Origin: Siphonodentalium dalli
Taxonomy: Eukaryota; Mollusca; Scaphopoda; Gadilida; Siphonodentaliidae
DNA: 64,000 nucleotides
Reading direction: 5' to 3'
Assembly (NCBI GenBank): GCA_032622095.1
Contig: CP136066.1
Span: 96,121,319 to 96,185,318, forward strand
Shown: in pieces, positions 47,710-55,975 of the stretch
How positions within the stretch are numbered: the first letter of the stretch is position 1
Layout of the letters: each line of letters starts with the position of its first letter
Notes under the pieces: model-generated
Seen by the model: the letters and a program-made list of their open reading frames with translations, nothing else
Told to the model about the DNA's origin: nothing
Databases searched by the model: none
Program-made: the position numbers and the translations under genes

Positions 47710-48313
47710 CTTTGAATGTAGAATAAGTCTGAAGATCCGTCTTGAACTTGTATTACGATTGCGCGGGCGACAATGAAATCACATAATACTTTGGCGTTAA
47801 AATTGACAAATATTTCCTGACGTTGTGTTTCTTTTCAGTGCATTATCTGTTAGTTTCACCATTTCGATATGTTATAGATTAAATTCATGATAGTATATAC
47901 AATTAATTAAGATATTTTAACATATGAATTCATCTTCGTTCATAAACGATGACCAAGTAAAGTTATCAAATGCAATAATCAAGAAAAATGTTCAGTATGT
48001 TTCTTGTGTTCAGTTTTTATGTATAAAATATGTACAATTCCAAAACCAAAAACTAGAAAAACATTCCATATTTGCCTAACGAGGTAATAAATATATCAAT
48101 CATGTGTACCAAATAATAGATAATGATCTAACGAAATTAAAAACATTTGTTTGATCGCTATGCAATAATGATTAAGAAAAATATGCATGGTGATCCGGTT
48201 CTGAAAAAACACAACGTCAGGAAATATTTGTCAATTTTAACGCCAACGCGACATGTGATTTCATTGTCGCCCGTATACAAATATTTTCACTTTTTCAGTG
48301 AACTTCATTCATT
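47710..48313. promoter_or_regulatory. Bidirectional promoter region 2
   Basis: Direct duplicate of promoter region 1 without its extra tandem copy. The ~60-bp box is reversed at 47763-47825 (towards the small gene) and forward at 48211-48272 (towards 48314). The box arms form an inverted repeat about 390 bp apart. Confidence 0.75.
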
Positions 48314-48679
48314 ATGCCGTCTTTAAAGAAATTTATCAAGAATTTGTGGAGGAAGAGAGATTCGTCAGAGGAGACGGAGATAAAAAGATATAGGAAATGG
48401 CAGGATTCTCCTGAACAAAAGATAGTTCAGAAGCAGATGCTAAGAGATTTTCTGGCTCGGCGACGACCATCGCCTGAAGTATGTGATCAAGAATCAAGCA
48501 ATCAAGAATCAAGCAATCTTGATCTCGTGGAGATCTTGTCACAGATCAAGAAGAAAGATATGTGCAATGCAGCAATTGACAGCTTCGCTCAGGCTGCTGC
48601 AGCGCACAGATCAAATCCTACTTGGTCTGTGACAATTAATCCCAACGGGATATATCCTGATTTGGCAGAATTTTTATGA
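48314..48679 (+). CDS. Accessory protein of 121 residues, unknown function
   Basis: ATG in 'cattcattATGccg'. The N-terminus 'MPSLKKFIKNLWRKRDSSEE' is a basic amphipathic segment. A duplicated 'QESSN' and a hydrophobic-acidic C-terminus ('GIYPDLAEFL') follow. No transmembrane segment or known motif. Divergent partner of the small gene at 47533 and convergent with the zinc-knuckle gene. It ends 19 nt before a canonical histone-type stem-loop, which supports it as an expressed gene. Its coding sequence is unrelated to that of the gene at 46736, though promoter and 3' end are duplicates. Confidence 0.7.
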   Translation: MPSLKKFIKNLWRKRDSSEETEIKRYRKWQDSPEQKIVQKQMLRDFLARRRPSPEVCDQESSNQESSNLDLVEILSQIKKKDMCNAAIDSFAQAAAAHRSNPTWSVTINPNGIYPDLAEFL

Positions 48680-48698
48680 ATTCTGGAAAAGAAAAAAC

Positions 48699-48714
48699 GG
48701 CCCTTTTCAGGGCC
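48699..48714 (+). terminator. Histone-type 3' stem-loop (D), canonical
   Basis: AAAAC-GGCCCT-TTTC-AGGGCC-ACCCA: exact fit to the metazoan histone mRNA 3' consensus, including the ACCCA cleavage-side tail. 19 nt after the stop at 48679. Confidence 0.88.
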
Positions 48715-48782
48715 ACCCACATTTCCCAAAAGGTTACTCTTTCATAGCTGAAAAAAACAAAACACGATTGTTCAATTCATAA

Positions 48783-48788
48783 TTTATT
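48783..48788 (-). terminator. Poly(A) signal of the zinc-knuckle gene
   Basis: AATAAA on the minus strand, 37 nt after the stop at 48826. This gene, unlike its accessory neighbours, lacks a histone-type stem-loop. Confidence 0.6.
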
Positions 48789-48825
48789 CACACAACATAA
48801 TTTTCAAATGTTTGTATCGATTCGT

Positions 48826-49407
48826 TTATCTGTTTTTTGGAATGTAGAATGGTCTCAGCTTCTTTTTCTTGGAAGTTTTCTTGGAATTTTCAAAATCTGG
48901 ATGTTTATCTTCAGATTTGTTCTGTGAATCATTCGTAGGATCAACAGGTCGGGGTTGTTTGAAAACATCTGATGTTGTAGACATCTCTTCAGTTTTGATA
49001 TCTGCATTTTGTTCTTGTATTGTTACTGCTTGTAGACATTTTTGTATAGTTTTCACATTTTTTTTGTCGCCGAAATCTGTTTTACAATGGAAGGACCAAT
49101 GGGATTCTTGTCCGCATTTGTAACAGTAACCATATGGCGGTTTCCAATTTTTATCAGCTTTGTTTTTCTCTTGTTTCTCTTGCCATTGCATTTTGTTACA
49201 AAGTTTAAACAAATTGGTAGAGATCTGTCTCAATTCGACAAGATTATCTTGAATTTTTCTAGTCTTTGGCTGTGTAAATTTTTTTGAATCTTCTTTATGT
49301 AGCTCAATATAGCTCTCTTCAATAACTGCAGGCCTTGGTCTTTTTCTAACAATATCTTCTTCGCTGGTGGCGTCGTCTGAAACAGGTCTTTTAATTCTCT
49401 TAAACAT
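48826..49407 (-). CDS. CCHC zinc-knuckle protein, N-terminus shared with PolB
   Basis: 193 residues from the ATG at 49407. Residues 1-30 or so ('MFKRIKRPVSDDATSEED', 'RKRPRPAVIEES') are nearly the same as the start of the PolB frame on the other strand, because the DNA is an inverted duplication. This part is rich in basic clusters (KRIKRP, RKRPRP) like nuclear signals. Mid-protein is a C-x2-C-x4-H-x4-C knuckle (CYKCGQESHWSFHC), expected to bind nucleic acid. The C-terminus is charged and lysine-rich. It may help package or chaperone nucleic acid; that role is inferred from the knuckle only. Earlier in-frame codons exist but no earlier ATG. Confidence 0.78.
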   Translation of the reverse strand: MFKRIKRPVSDDATSEEDIVRKRPRPAVIEESYIELHKEDSKKFTQPKTRKIQDNLVELRQISTNLFKLCNKMQWQEKQEKNKADKNWKPPYGYCYKCGQESHWSFHCKTDFGDKKNVKTIQKCLQAVTIQEQNADIKTEEMSTTSDVFKQPRPVDPTNDSQNKSEDKHPDFENSKKTSKKKKLRPFYIPKNR

Positions 49408-49686
49408 TTTTGTCTTGAGTTTTGTCAGCAAAAAATATTGCGACTGGCTTCTTCGGAGTTGAAGTGCTTTTATAGCATTTTCATCGCGAATGCTATAAAA
49501 GCTATAAAAGCAGGTGTAATTCTACACTTTAAACTTCAACTCCGAAGAAGCCAGTCGCAATATTTTTTGCTGACAAAACTCAAGACAAAATTGTTTAAGA
49601 GAATTAAAAGACCTGTTTCAGACGACGCCACCAGCGAAGAAGATATTGTTAGAAAAAGACCAAGGCCTGCAGTTATTGAAGAGAGC
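49312..49686. repeat. Inverted duplication with divergent TATA promoter
   Basis: Arms 49312-49464 and 49534-49686 (153 bp each) are near-perfect reverse complements and include the first ~45 codons of both divergent genes. The 69-bp spacer holds TATAAAAG on the plus strand (49494-49501, 49503-49510) and on the minus strand (49467-49474), a bidirectional core promoter. Confidence 0.9.
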
Positions 49687-52600
49687 GATATGGAAACTGA
49701 TGAGGCAGAAAGTGAAGAGAGCGATATGGAAACTGATGAGGCAGAAAGTGAAGAGAGCGATATGGAAACTGATAGGGCAGAAAGTGAAGAAAGTTCTAGT
49801 GATGGGCAGATTGGACGCGGTCGAAGACAGAATAGAGAAATTGGTGGGAAGAGAAAGAGAAGTCTGGCTAGAGAGCGTGTTGTGTTCAATCCAACAAAAT
49901 ATTTCAAATTGGAGCTGAACTCGGAGAAATTTTCCAGAAAATTTAAATCAGCATCACGACAATTTGGTGTGAAATTCGAGAAATTTACAGATCCAATCGA
50001 AAACATTCCAGAGATATTTGAGAAGTTGACAGAAGAATTGAAACAGAAATGTTCAGCAAATGAGAAGACAAGAATCAGAGTTACGATAAATCATCCAGGA
50101 CTTGATATGAGCATTTTCATTCCATTCACAAAAGCCAGTGAATTGAATGGTGGGACACTCATGGATAATATTCAAAATGTGGTTCAATCAAATGCAGACT
50201 TTACAATTCATGACGGTGCACTCAATTTCGAAATCTTCGTTACAGATATTCCGGAAGGTGGTACACGACACTCACTACATTATGGACCATTTGCAGACAA
50301 GAACAAGCTGACAAAAGTAAAAAGAAGTATTGTCCGGATTGAAAATGCTGATGATGTTATGTGTATGGCAAGATCTATTGTCGTCGGAATGTGTAAGGCA
50401 GATAGTGATGGATCTGCGTGCTGGTCAAAGAAATGGAAAAGAATAAGACAATCAATATACACAGCACAAACAGATGCAGCAAAAAATCTACTCAACCGTG
50501 CTGGCATTCCACACGATACAGTTTGCAGTATCAATGAGTTCCACAAGATTCAAGAAATATTGTATCCAGAATATGTTGTGAAAATTCACAATGAATTTGC
50601 TGGCGCTGGATTTCTATTTGAACCTGCAGAAATGTGTTCGGAGAGCAAATGTGTACACATCTACTACAACAACAATCACTTCGACACCATAACATCAATC
50701 AAAGGATTTCTAGGCACCAGCTACTACTGCGAATTCTGTGACATTGGATTCCATATGCGTGGCGATCATCGATGCAGATTTGTTTGTGCATGCTGGTCAT
50801 TGACACAGTGTAATTTCACAAATTGGGTGAAGTGTAGAACGTGTCGACGATCATTCAGAAGTAAATCTTGTTTCGACAACCATTTGAAGACGGAAGGAAA
50901 ACAGAAAAGAAAAATATGTGATTTGGTTCAACTATGCAACAATTGTGATGAAGAAATTCTCATCAATAAATCAAGCAGACATATATGTGCGGGGTTGAAG
51001 AAATGCAAACATTGCAAAGAAATCGTTGAAGCAGATCACAGGTGCTACATTCCAAAATATGAATCACCGGAAAAGAAACCTGCAAAGATTCCATATGTAT
51101 TCTTTGACTTTGAATGCAGACAAGACACAGGTGTTCATATTCCAAACTTCTGTGTTGCACATACCGCTTGTGGAGATTGTATGTGCAAACCAATCGAAGA
51201 AAAATGTGAAACATGCGGACCGGATTCCAGAGAATTTGTATTCAAGGGTGACAACGTTTTAACAGACTTCACAAACTGGTTATTCCACCAAGATCACAAA
51301 GGATGTGTTGCAATAGCACATAATGCTCAGGGATACGATGCACAGTTTCTACTTCAAGCACTCATACAAAGTGGAATTCATAAACCAGAACTGATCATGA
51401 ATGGAAACAAGATTCTCAGTTTAAAATGCAACAGCGTGAAAGTTATTGATTCTCTGAGTTTTCTGATGATGCCGCTTTCAAAGTTTCCACAAACTTTTCA
51501 GCTGAATGAGATGGCGAAAGGACACTTTCCACATTGGGCGAATTCACCAAAGTTTCAAAATTACATTGGACATTACTTGGCTTCTGATTACTACAAACCA
51601 GACATGATGAGCGTGGAAAATCGAGAGAAATTCTTTGAATGGTACAATGAGAAAATAGAAAATTACGTGATATTCAACTTCCAAGAAGAGATGGAGAAGT
51701 ACTGCAAATCAGACGTGGATATTCTTCGCCGTGGATGTGGAAAATTCAGGAAATACATATTGGAAACAGAACAGATTGACCCGTTCATTGAGTCAATAAC
51801 ATTGGCGCAAGTTTGCAATTTGGCATGGAGGAAGAATTCAATGCCAGAGAAAACAATTGGAATCATTCCAGATGGTGGATACCCATGTGCTAAAAACTAT
51901 TCCATGAAAGCGATACGTTGGCTTCAACATATATCATTGTCACGTATGATAACAATCAAGCATGCTTTGAATGGAGGAGAAATCAAGATTGGTGGACACT
52001 ACGTCGATGGATATGAGGAAGCCACAAGAACAGTTTTTGAGATGAATGGATGTCTGTTTCATGGATGTCCAAAATGTTACAACAACAGACAATACAAGAA
52101 TCCCTATACGATGCTCACCATGGAAGAATTATATACAAGAACTCAACAGAAGAAAGATGAACTGGAATGTCTTGGTTACAGAGTTGAATCAATTTGGGAG
52201 CATCAGATCGACGAAAGAATGAAATCGGATGTGAAATTCAAACAACAAATGGAATCTTTCTACAAACATCGAAACCCCATTTTGCCAAGAGAAGAATTGT
52301 TTGGTGGACGTACAAATGCCATCAAATTGTACGAGGAAATTGATCAAGATTCCACAAAAGAAATCAAGTTCATCGATGTGTGTTCGTTGTATCCATTTTG
52401 CAACAAATATAAATTCTACCCTGTTGGACATCCAGAAATTTTGAGCCAAGAGCAGATCGATCAAGAACACATTAGAGACTATGCGGGGCTTGTTAAATGT
52501 ACAATTTTACCACCATCGAAATTGTATATTCCAGTTCTACCGATTCATTGTAACAAGAAAATGGTTTTTACTCTGTGCAACACTTGTGCCATCAATGAGA

Positions 52601-52770
52601 ACGAGGCATGTAACCATTCAGAAGAAGATCGAGCTATAACCGGAGTGTGGACCACGCCAGAATTATTCAAAGCAATGGATGTTGGCTACAAAATACTTGA
52701 TGTGTACCAAATTGGCATTGGACAGATTGGACAGATGAAATATACAAATCCTATATCGACAAACATCTAA
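49591..52770 (+). CDS. polB: Protein-primed family B DNA polymerase (PolB), N-terminal part
   Basis: Replicative polymerase of Polintons. After a basic start come three 12-residue acidic repeats (ESDMETDEAESE type, about 49681-49790), a virus-type N-terminal region, and a Cys-rich zinc-binding stretch (about 50700-51060). The 3'-5' exonuclease motifs are Exo I 'FFDFEC' at about 51100, Exo II 'AHNAQGYDAQF' at about 51318 and Exo III 'YCKSDVDIL' at about 51700. Motif A 'DVCSLYP' is at about 52374. The frame then leaves homology near 52711 and stops at 52770, so motifs B and C lie in another frame. Start: the position mirroring the ATG of the divergent gene is TTG here (49591); the first in-frame ATG is 49690. 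Confidence 0.9.
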   Translation: MFKRIKRPVSDDATSEEDIVRKRPRPAVIEESDMETDEAESEESDMETDEAESEESDMETDRAESEESSSDGQIGRGRRQNREIGGKRKRSLARERVVFNPTKYFKLELNSEKFSRKFKSASRQFGVKFEKFTDPIENIPEIFEKLTEELKQKCSANEKTRIRVTINHPGLDMSIFIPFTKASELNGGTLMDNIQNVVQSNADFTIHDGALNFEIFVTDIPEGGTRHSLHYGPFADKNKLTKVKRSIVRIENADDVMCMARSIVVGMCKADSDGSACWSKKWKRIRQSIYTAQTDAAKNLLNRAGIPHDTVCSINEFHKIQEILYPEYVVKIHNEFAGAGFLFEPAEMCSESKCVHIYYNNNHFDTITSIKGFLGTSYYCEFCDIGFHMRGDHRCRFVCACWSLTQCNFTNWVKCRTCRRSFRSKSCFDNHLKTEGKQKRKICDLVQLCNNCDEEILINKSSRHICAGLKKCKHCKEIVEADHRCYIPKYESPEKKPAKIPYVFFDFECRQDTGVHIPNFCVAHTACGDCMCKPIEEKCETCGPDSREFVFKGDNVLTDFTNWLFHQDHKGCVAIAHNAQGYDAQFLLQALIQSGIHKPELIMNGNKILSLKCNSVKVIDSLSFLMMPLSKFPQTFQLNEMAKGHFPHWANSPKFQNYIGHYLASDYYKPDMMSVENREKFFEWYNEKIENYVIFNFQEEMEKYCKSDVDILRRGCGKFRKYILETEQIDPFIESITLAQVCNLAWRKNSMPEKTIGIIPDGGYPCAKNYSMKAIRWLQHISLSRMITIKHALNGGEIKIGGHYVDGYEEATRTVFEMNGCLFHGCPKCYNNRQYKNPYTMLTMEELYTRTQQKKDELECLGYRVESIWEHQIDERMKSDVKFKQQMESFYKHRNPILPREELFGGRTNAIKLYEEIDQDSTKEIKFIDVCSLYPFCNKYKFYPVGHPEILSQEQIDQEHIRDYAGLVKCTILPPSKLYIPVLPIHCNKKMVFTLCNTCAINENEACNHSEEDRAITGVWTTPELFKAMDVGYKILDVYQIGIGQIGQMKYTNPISTNI

Positions 52771-53611
52771 AGATCAAACAGGAATGTAGTGGTTATCCAT
52801 TTGGTGTTGAGACAGAAGAACAGAAGCAAAAGTTTGTACAGGATTATTATGCAGCTGAGGGTATAAAATTGGAGAACATCGAGAAGAATCCAGGAAAACG
52901 CCAAATATCTAAAATTATGATTAATTGTATATGGGGTAAGAATGCACAAAGAAATCTTATGTCAAAAACAGAGTATGTGGATAAGCCATCACGTTATTTT
53001 GAATTGCTTACTAGTAACAATATAATTGTTCAAAATGTTACACTTCTTGATGGTGACAAATTCATTCTGGTAAATTATGTTGATATTTTAGATAATATTG
53101 AACCTCATCATTCAGCAAATGTTGTTGTTGCTTCTTTTGTTACAGCGTATGCAAGATTACAATTGTATAAAGTTTTTAAAAAACTTGGAGATAGAGTGCT
53201 GTATTTTGATACAGACAGCTGTATGTATGTCAGTGATCCATCAAAGAAGAACATCAAAACTATCGAAGGAAGATTGGGGAAATGGAGCGACGAACATCCA
53301 GATGCAAAGATTGTCAAATTTGTTGGACTTGGGCCAAGAACTACGGATATGAATACATCAAAGATGGGAGAAGATACACCAAATGTAAGGTAAAAGGTAT
53401 CACACTTGATTACAGCACAAGTCAAAAAGTTAATTTTGAAACAATGGTACAATGTGTTAATGATCGTGAAAATTTCAAAACTGTTGTTGAGTATCCTTCC
53501 AGAATTAAAAGACAAAAGAACCATCAACTAATTAGTGAGTGTCAAACCAAAACTTTCAGATCGGTGTACACAAAACGAAAACTCGTCAATGGTATTCACA
53601 CATATCCATAG
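52711..53611 (+). pseudogene. polB: PolB C-terminal part, split over two further frames
   Basis: Frame 2 (about 52711-53340) carries motif B around 'KIMINCIWGKNAQR' (about 52910) and motif C 'YFDTDSCMY' (about 53203), the polymerase active-site aspartates. Homology then moves to a third frame near 53325-53345 ('YGYEYIKDGRRYTKCKVKGI') and ends at 53611. Two frame breaks mean no full-length product is encoded as sequenced. Both breaks could be single-base indels by mutation or sequencing error; the rest of the polymerase sequence looks well preserved. Confidence 0.85.
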
Positions 53612-54230
53612 GGATGGAGATGTTGAGTCATTTCATGTCAAGATGTTGACAGGAGTAGTACCTCCAGAAATTGCTGAGAAGATTTATGGATATTTGGTGG
53701 CACAGTCAACACTTATTCCAGAGATAAAGAAGGAATTACAAGAAGTCTGGTTTGAAAGAGAAAAGAAAGCAATACTACGATGCTGTGATGTCGACGAATG
53801 TTTACAGAGATTGGACTATCTTGAGACAAGTATATTTTCTCATTTCTCTCAAAACTATATTAAATCATTTATTAAATTCAAAACATTTTTTCTCATTGAA
53901 AGAATATCTGATTTTTGGCTATTTGGTGGTGATCAACACCATTTAGATTTAGAAACTTTTGATGAACATGACTATATTCATTATACAAAGTATGGAGATC
54001 ATTATCCTCTTGCTAGTGGAACCTTTAAATCAGTTCCTAGGATCTATGGGTATTTGTTAACAAAAAAAATGTCAACATATGCAAAAATTCAAAACATTAT
54101 AGGGGATGATTTTTTTATTTACAGAACAAACAGAAGAATAGAAGACTATAATAATTGGATTATTGAAATGTATGGAAATATTTACAGCTTTGGAGATTTC
54201 TCTTTAAAAACTAAATTCACACGTCGTTAA
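53589..54230 (+). CDS. Polinton protein of unknown function, 213 residues
   Basis: ATG at 53589 overlaps the PolB end by 23 nt in a different frame; an upstream non-ATG extension is unlikely to be used. Residues 'HIHRDGDVESFHVKML' and 'PPEIAEKIYGYLVAQST' open the protein, followed by aromatic-rich helices. No catalytic motif, signal peptide or membrane span seen. It sits between PolB and the packaging ATPase, where Polintons often carry a variable gene. Function not assigned. Confidence 0.65.
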   Translation: MVFTHIHRDGDVESFHVKMLTGVVPPEIAEKIYGYLVAQSTLIPEIKKELQEVWFEREKKAILRCCDVDECLQRLDYLETSIFSHFSQNYIKSFIKFKTFFLIERISDFWLFGGDQHHLDLETFDEHDYIHYTKYGDHYPLASGTFKSVPRIYGYLLTKKMSTYAKIQNIIGDDFFIYRTNRRIEDYNNWIIEMYGNIYSFGDFSLKTKFTRR

Positions 54231-54263
54231 GTTCACTCTCTGATTAGGCATCAAAGTGACAAC

Positions 54264-54914
54264 ATGGAAGAATCTTTACTTTTCCAACATCCGTGTAATT
54301 TCTTTATCAGCGGACCTAGTGGATCAGGTAAAACAGAATTTGTTAAAAAAGTTATTGAATTTAAACACGATTTATTCCAAACACCACCAAAGAAAATAGT
54401 TTGGTGTTACAAAGAATGGCAAGACACATACAATCGTATAAAAGAAATTGATAACGTTGAGTTTATTGATGGCATTCCAGACGATGATGAGGAAATTGTA
54501 TCAGATAAATCATTTCCTCATCTTGTTGTTTTCGATGACATGATGGGGGAACAAGATGAAGACAAAATAATGCTTTGGTTTACTAGAAAAGGTCATCATC
54601 GAAATGCTTCAATAATTTACATTACTCAAAACATGTTCCAAAAATCAAAAAGTAGCAGAACTATAAGTTTGAATGCACACTACATGGTTTTATTTCAAAG
54701 CGTTCGAGATAAAAATCAAATAAAAGTTTTGGCTCATCAAATGCAAACCAATCATTTGAAACAAGCATACGAAGATGCAACTTCAATAAATCATGGATAT
54801 ATTTTAGTAGATTTTCATCCTAGAACAGAAAATTATTTGCGAATTAGAACTGATATTTTCCATAAATGGTTGACAGCTAATGACCGAGGTCCTGTCATTT
54901 ATTCAAAAGTATAA
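54264..54914 (+). CDS. A32-like (FtsK/HerA) genome-packaging ATPase
   Basis: 216 residues. Walker A 'GPSGSGKT' at residues 17-24, Walker B 'LVVFDD' at 87-92, and a sensor-like 'IIYITQNMF' at 117-125, the signature order of the vaccinia A32-type packaging ATPases found in Polintons. Expected to pump element DNA into preformed capsids. ATG 54264 follows the preceding stop by 33 nt. Intact, usual length. Confidence 0.95.
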   Translation: MEESLLFQHPCNFFISGPSGSGKTEFVKKVIEFKHDLFQTPPKKIVWCYKEWQDTYNRIKEIDNVEFIDGIPDDDEEIVSDKSFPHLVVFDDMMGEQDEDKIMLWFTRKGHHRNASIIYITQNMFQKSKSSRTISLNAHYMVLFQSVRDKNQIKVLAHQMQTNHLKQAYEDATSINHGYILVDFHPRTENYLRIRTDIFHKWLTANDRGPVIYSKV

Positions 54915-54948
54915 ATTCAGTTGTTGTTACTTTTTTCATTTTAGAACC

Positions 54949-55536
54949 ATGTCGTCCACCGAGATGTTTAGTCATGATGAACTGTCACAAATTATAAATT
55001 TCTTCACTTTTGCAGCTGAATTATTTCTTGAAAATGATTGGAAATTACCATCACAGACAAAAAAGTTTTTTCAGAGAAATAAAAATGTTCTTAAAAAAAT
55101 CTCTGATCGATCAACTGATATGGAAACAAAACGCAAATTAATTTTACAACGAGGTGGTAGTGGGTTCCTTGGGGGAGTTTTAATTAGAAGTCTTTTGAAA
55201 AATTCATTTGAACAAACTGGTAGACAATCTAAAAGTAAATCAAAGGTTTCTCCAAAACGTTCAAAGATTACACTGATGCAAACACAACAAAGGGGTAATC
55301 AAAAAGAATCTAAACGTAAAACAAAGCTTTCTCTAAATCATTCAAAGTTTACACCGATGCAAACTCAACAAAATCAACATTCTAAATTTACACCTATACC
55401 TTCTCAGCAGAACCCTCAACATCAACCGTTACAAAAAAAACCAGTTATTGATCTTGAATTTTCTAAATTTATGCCGTTGTCTGATGCATCGAAATCGGCA
55501 TTCGAAGCTTTAGAATGGTTCAATCAGAAAAGATAA
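54949..55536 (+). CDS. Basic virion-type protein with 'QRGGSGFLGG' segment (paralogue 1)
   Basis: 195 residues from ATG 54949. N-terminal half helical ('DELSQIINFFTFAAELFLEN'), then 'KNVLKKISDRSTDMETKRKLILQ' leading into 'RGGSGFLGGVLIRSLL', a GG-plus-hydrophobic segment. The tail is Lys/Ser/Gln-rich with repeated 'F-T-P-M/I-x-x-Q-Q' units. The core motif (basic helix, then [KR]-G-G-[FS] and a hydrophobic run) is shared with the next gene, so the two are likely paralogues. By analogy with adenovirus precursor proteins, the GG site may be cut by the adenain protease; that is inference. Confidence 0.65.
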   Translation: MSSTEMFSHDELSQIINFFTFAAELFLENDWKLPSQTKKFFQRNKNVLKKISDRSTDMETKRKLILQRGGSGFLGGVLIRSLLKNSFEQTGRQSKSKSKVSPKRSKITLMQTQQRGNQKESKRKTKLSLNHSKFTPMQTQQNQHSKFTPIPSQQNPQHQPLQKKPVIDLEFSKFMPLSDASKSAFEALEWFNQKR

Positions 55537-55592
55537 AAGATGAAACATATAATTTTTCTGCTCATTTTGAGACAACTACTTAGACTGTGAAG

Positions 55593-55955
55593 ATGCCTTC
55601 AAAAACTAAGAGCCGGAAAGTACCGCTGATAAAAAAATATGTGGAGTTGATTGTTGCAATGAGTAAAGTTCCATCTGCATATAAAAAGAAAATGATCAAC
55701 GATGCTCCGAAACAAGTGATGGATTGCATTTCAGAATGTTGTCAAAATCTTTTAAAAGTTAATGTAAAACTGAATGAAGCTCAGAACCGCAAGTTACATT
55801 CGAAGCGTAAACATGTCAGATATCTTGCAGACAAGAACAAACCTTTGCAACAAAAGAAGAAAATTTTGAATCAAAAAGGTGGCTTTTTACCATTATTATT
55901 TCTTGCTCCATTGATTAGCAAAACATTAGGTGCAGTTGTTAAAAATATTTTGTAA
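55593..55955 (+). CDS. Basic protein with 'QKGGFLPLLFLAP' tail (paralogue 2)
   Basis: 120 residues from ATG 55593. Basic helical N-terminus, 'HSKRKHVRYLADKNKPLQQK', then 'QKGGFLPLLFLAPLISKTLG', a GG followed by a membrane-active-looking hydrophobic C-terminus. This combination recurs in Polinton and adintovirus-like elements and suggests a minor virion or membrane-lytic peptide released by protease cleavage; role inferred. Intact. Confidence 0.7.
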   Translation: MPSKTKSRKVPLIKKYVELIVAMSKVPSAYKKKMINDAPKQVMDCISECCQNLLKVNVKLNEAQNRKLHSKRKHVRYLADKNKPLQQKKKILNQKGGFLPLLFLAPLISKTLGAVVKNIL

Positions 55956-55975
55956 AAACTAAATCTCAAATAAAT

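Noticed and set aside
47453-47776. 107-residue plus-strand frame
   Set aside because: Shadow of the minus-strand 58-residue gene and its stem-loops, which have matched leader and 3' spacing.
45886-48272. E2F-like TTTGGCGT in the promoter box
   Set aside because: Only two of five boxes keep it and the last base differs from consensus; too weak to claim cell-cycle factor binding.
49536-50006. 156-residue minus-strand frame over the PolB N-terminus
   Set aside because: Mirror of the acidic repeats of PolB; Ser/Leu-rich antisense shadow.
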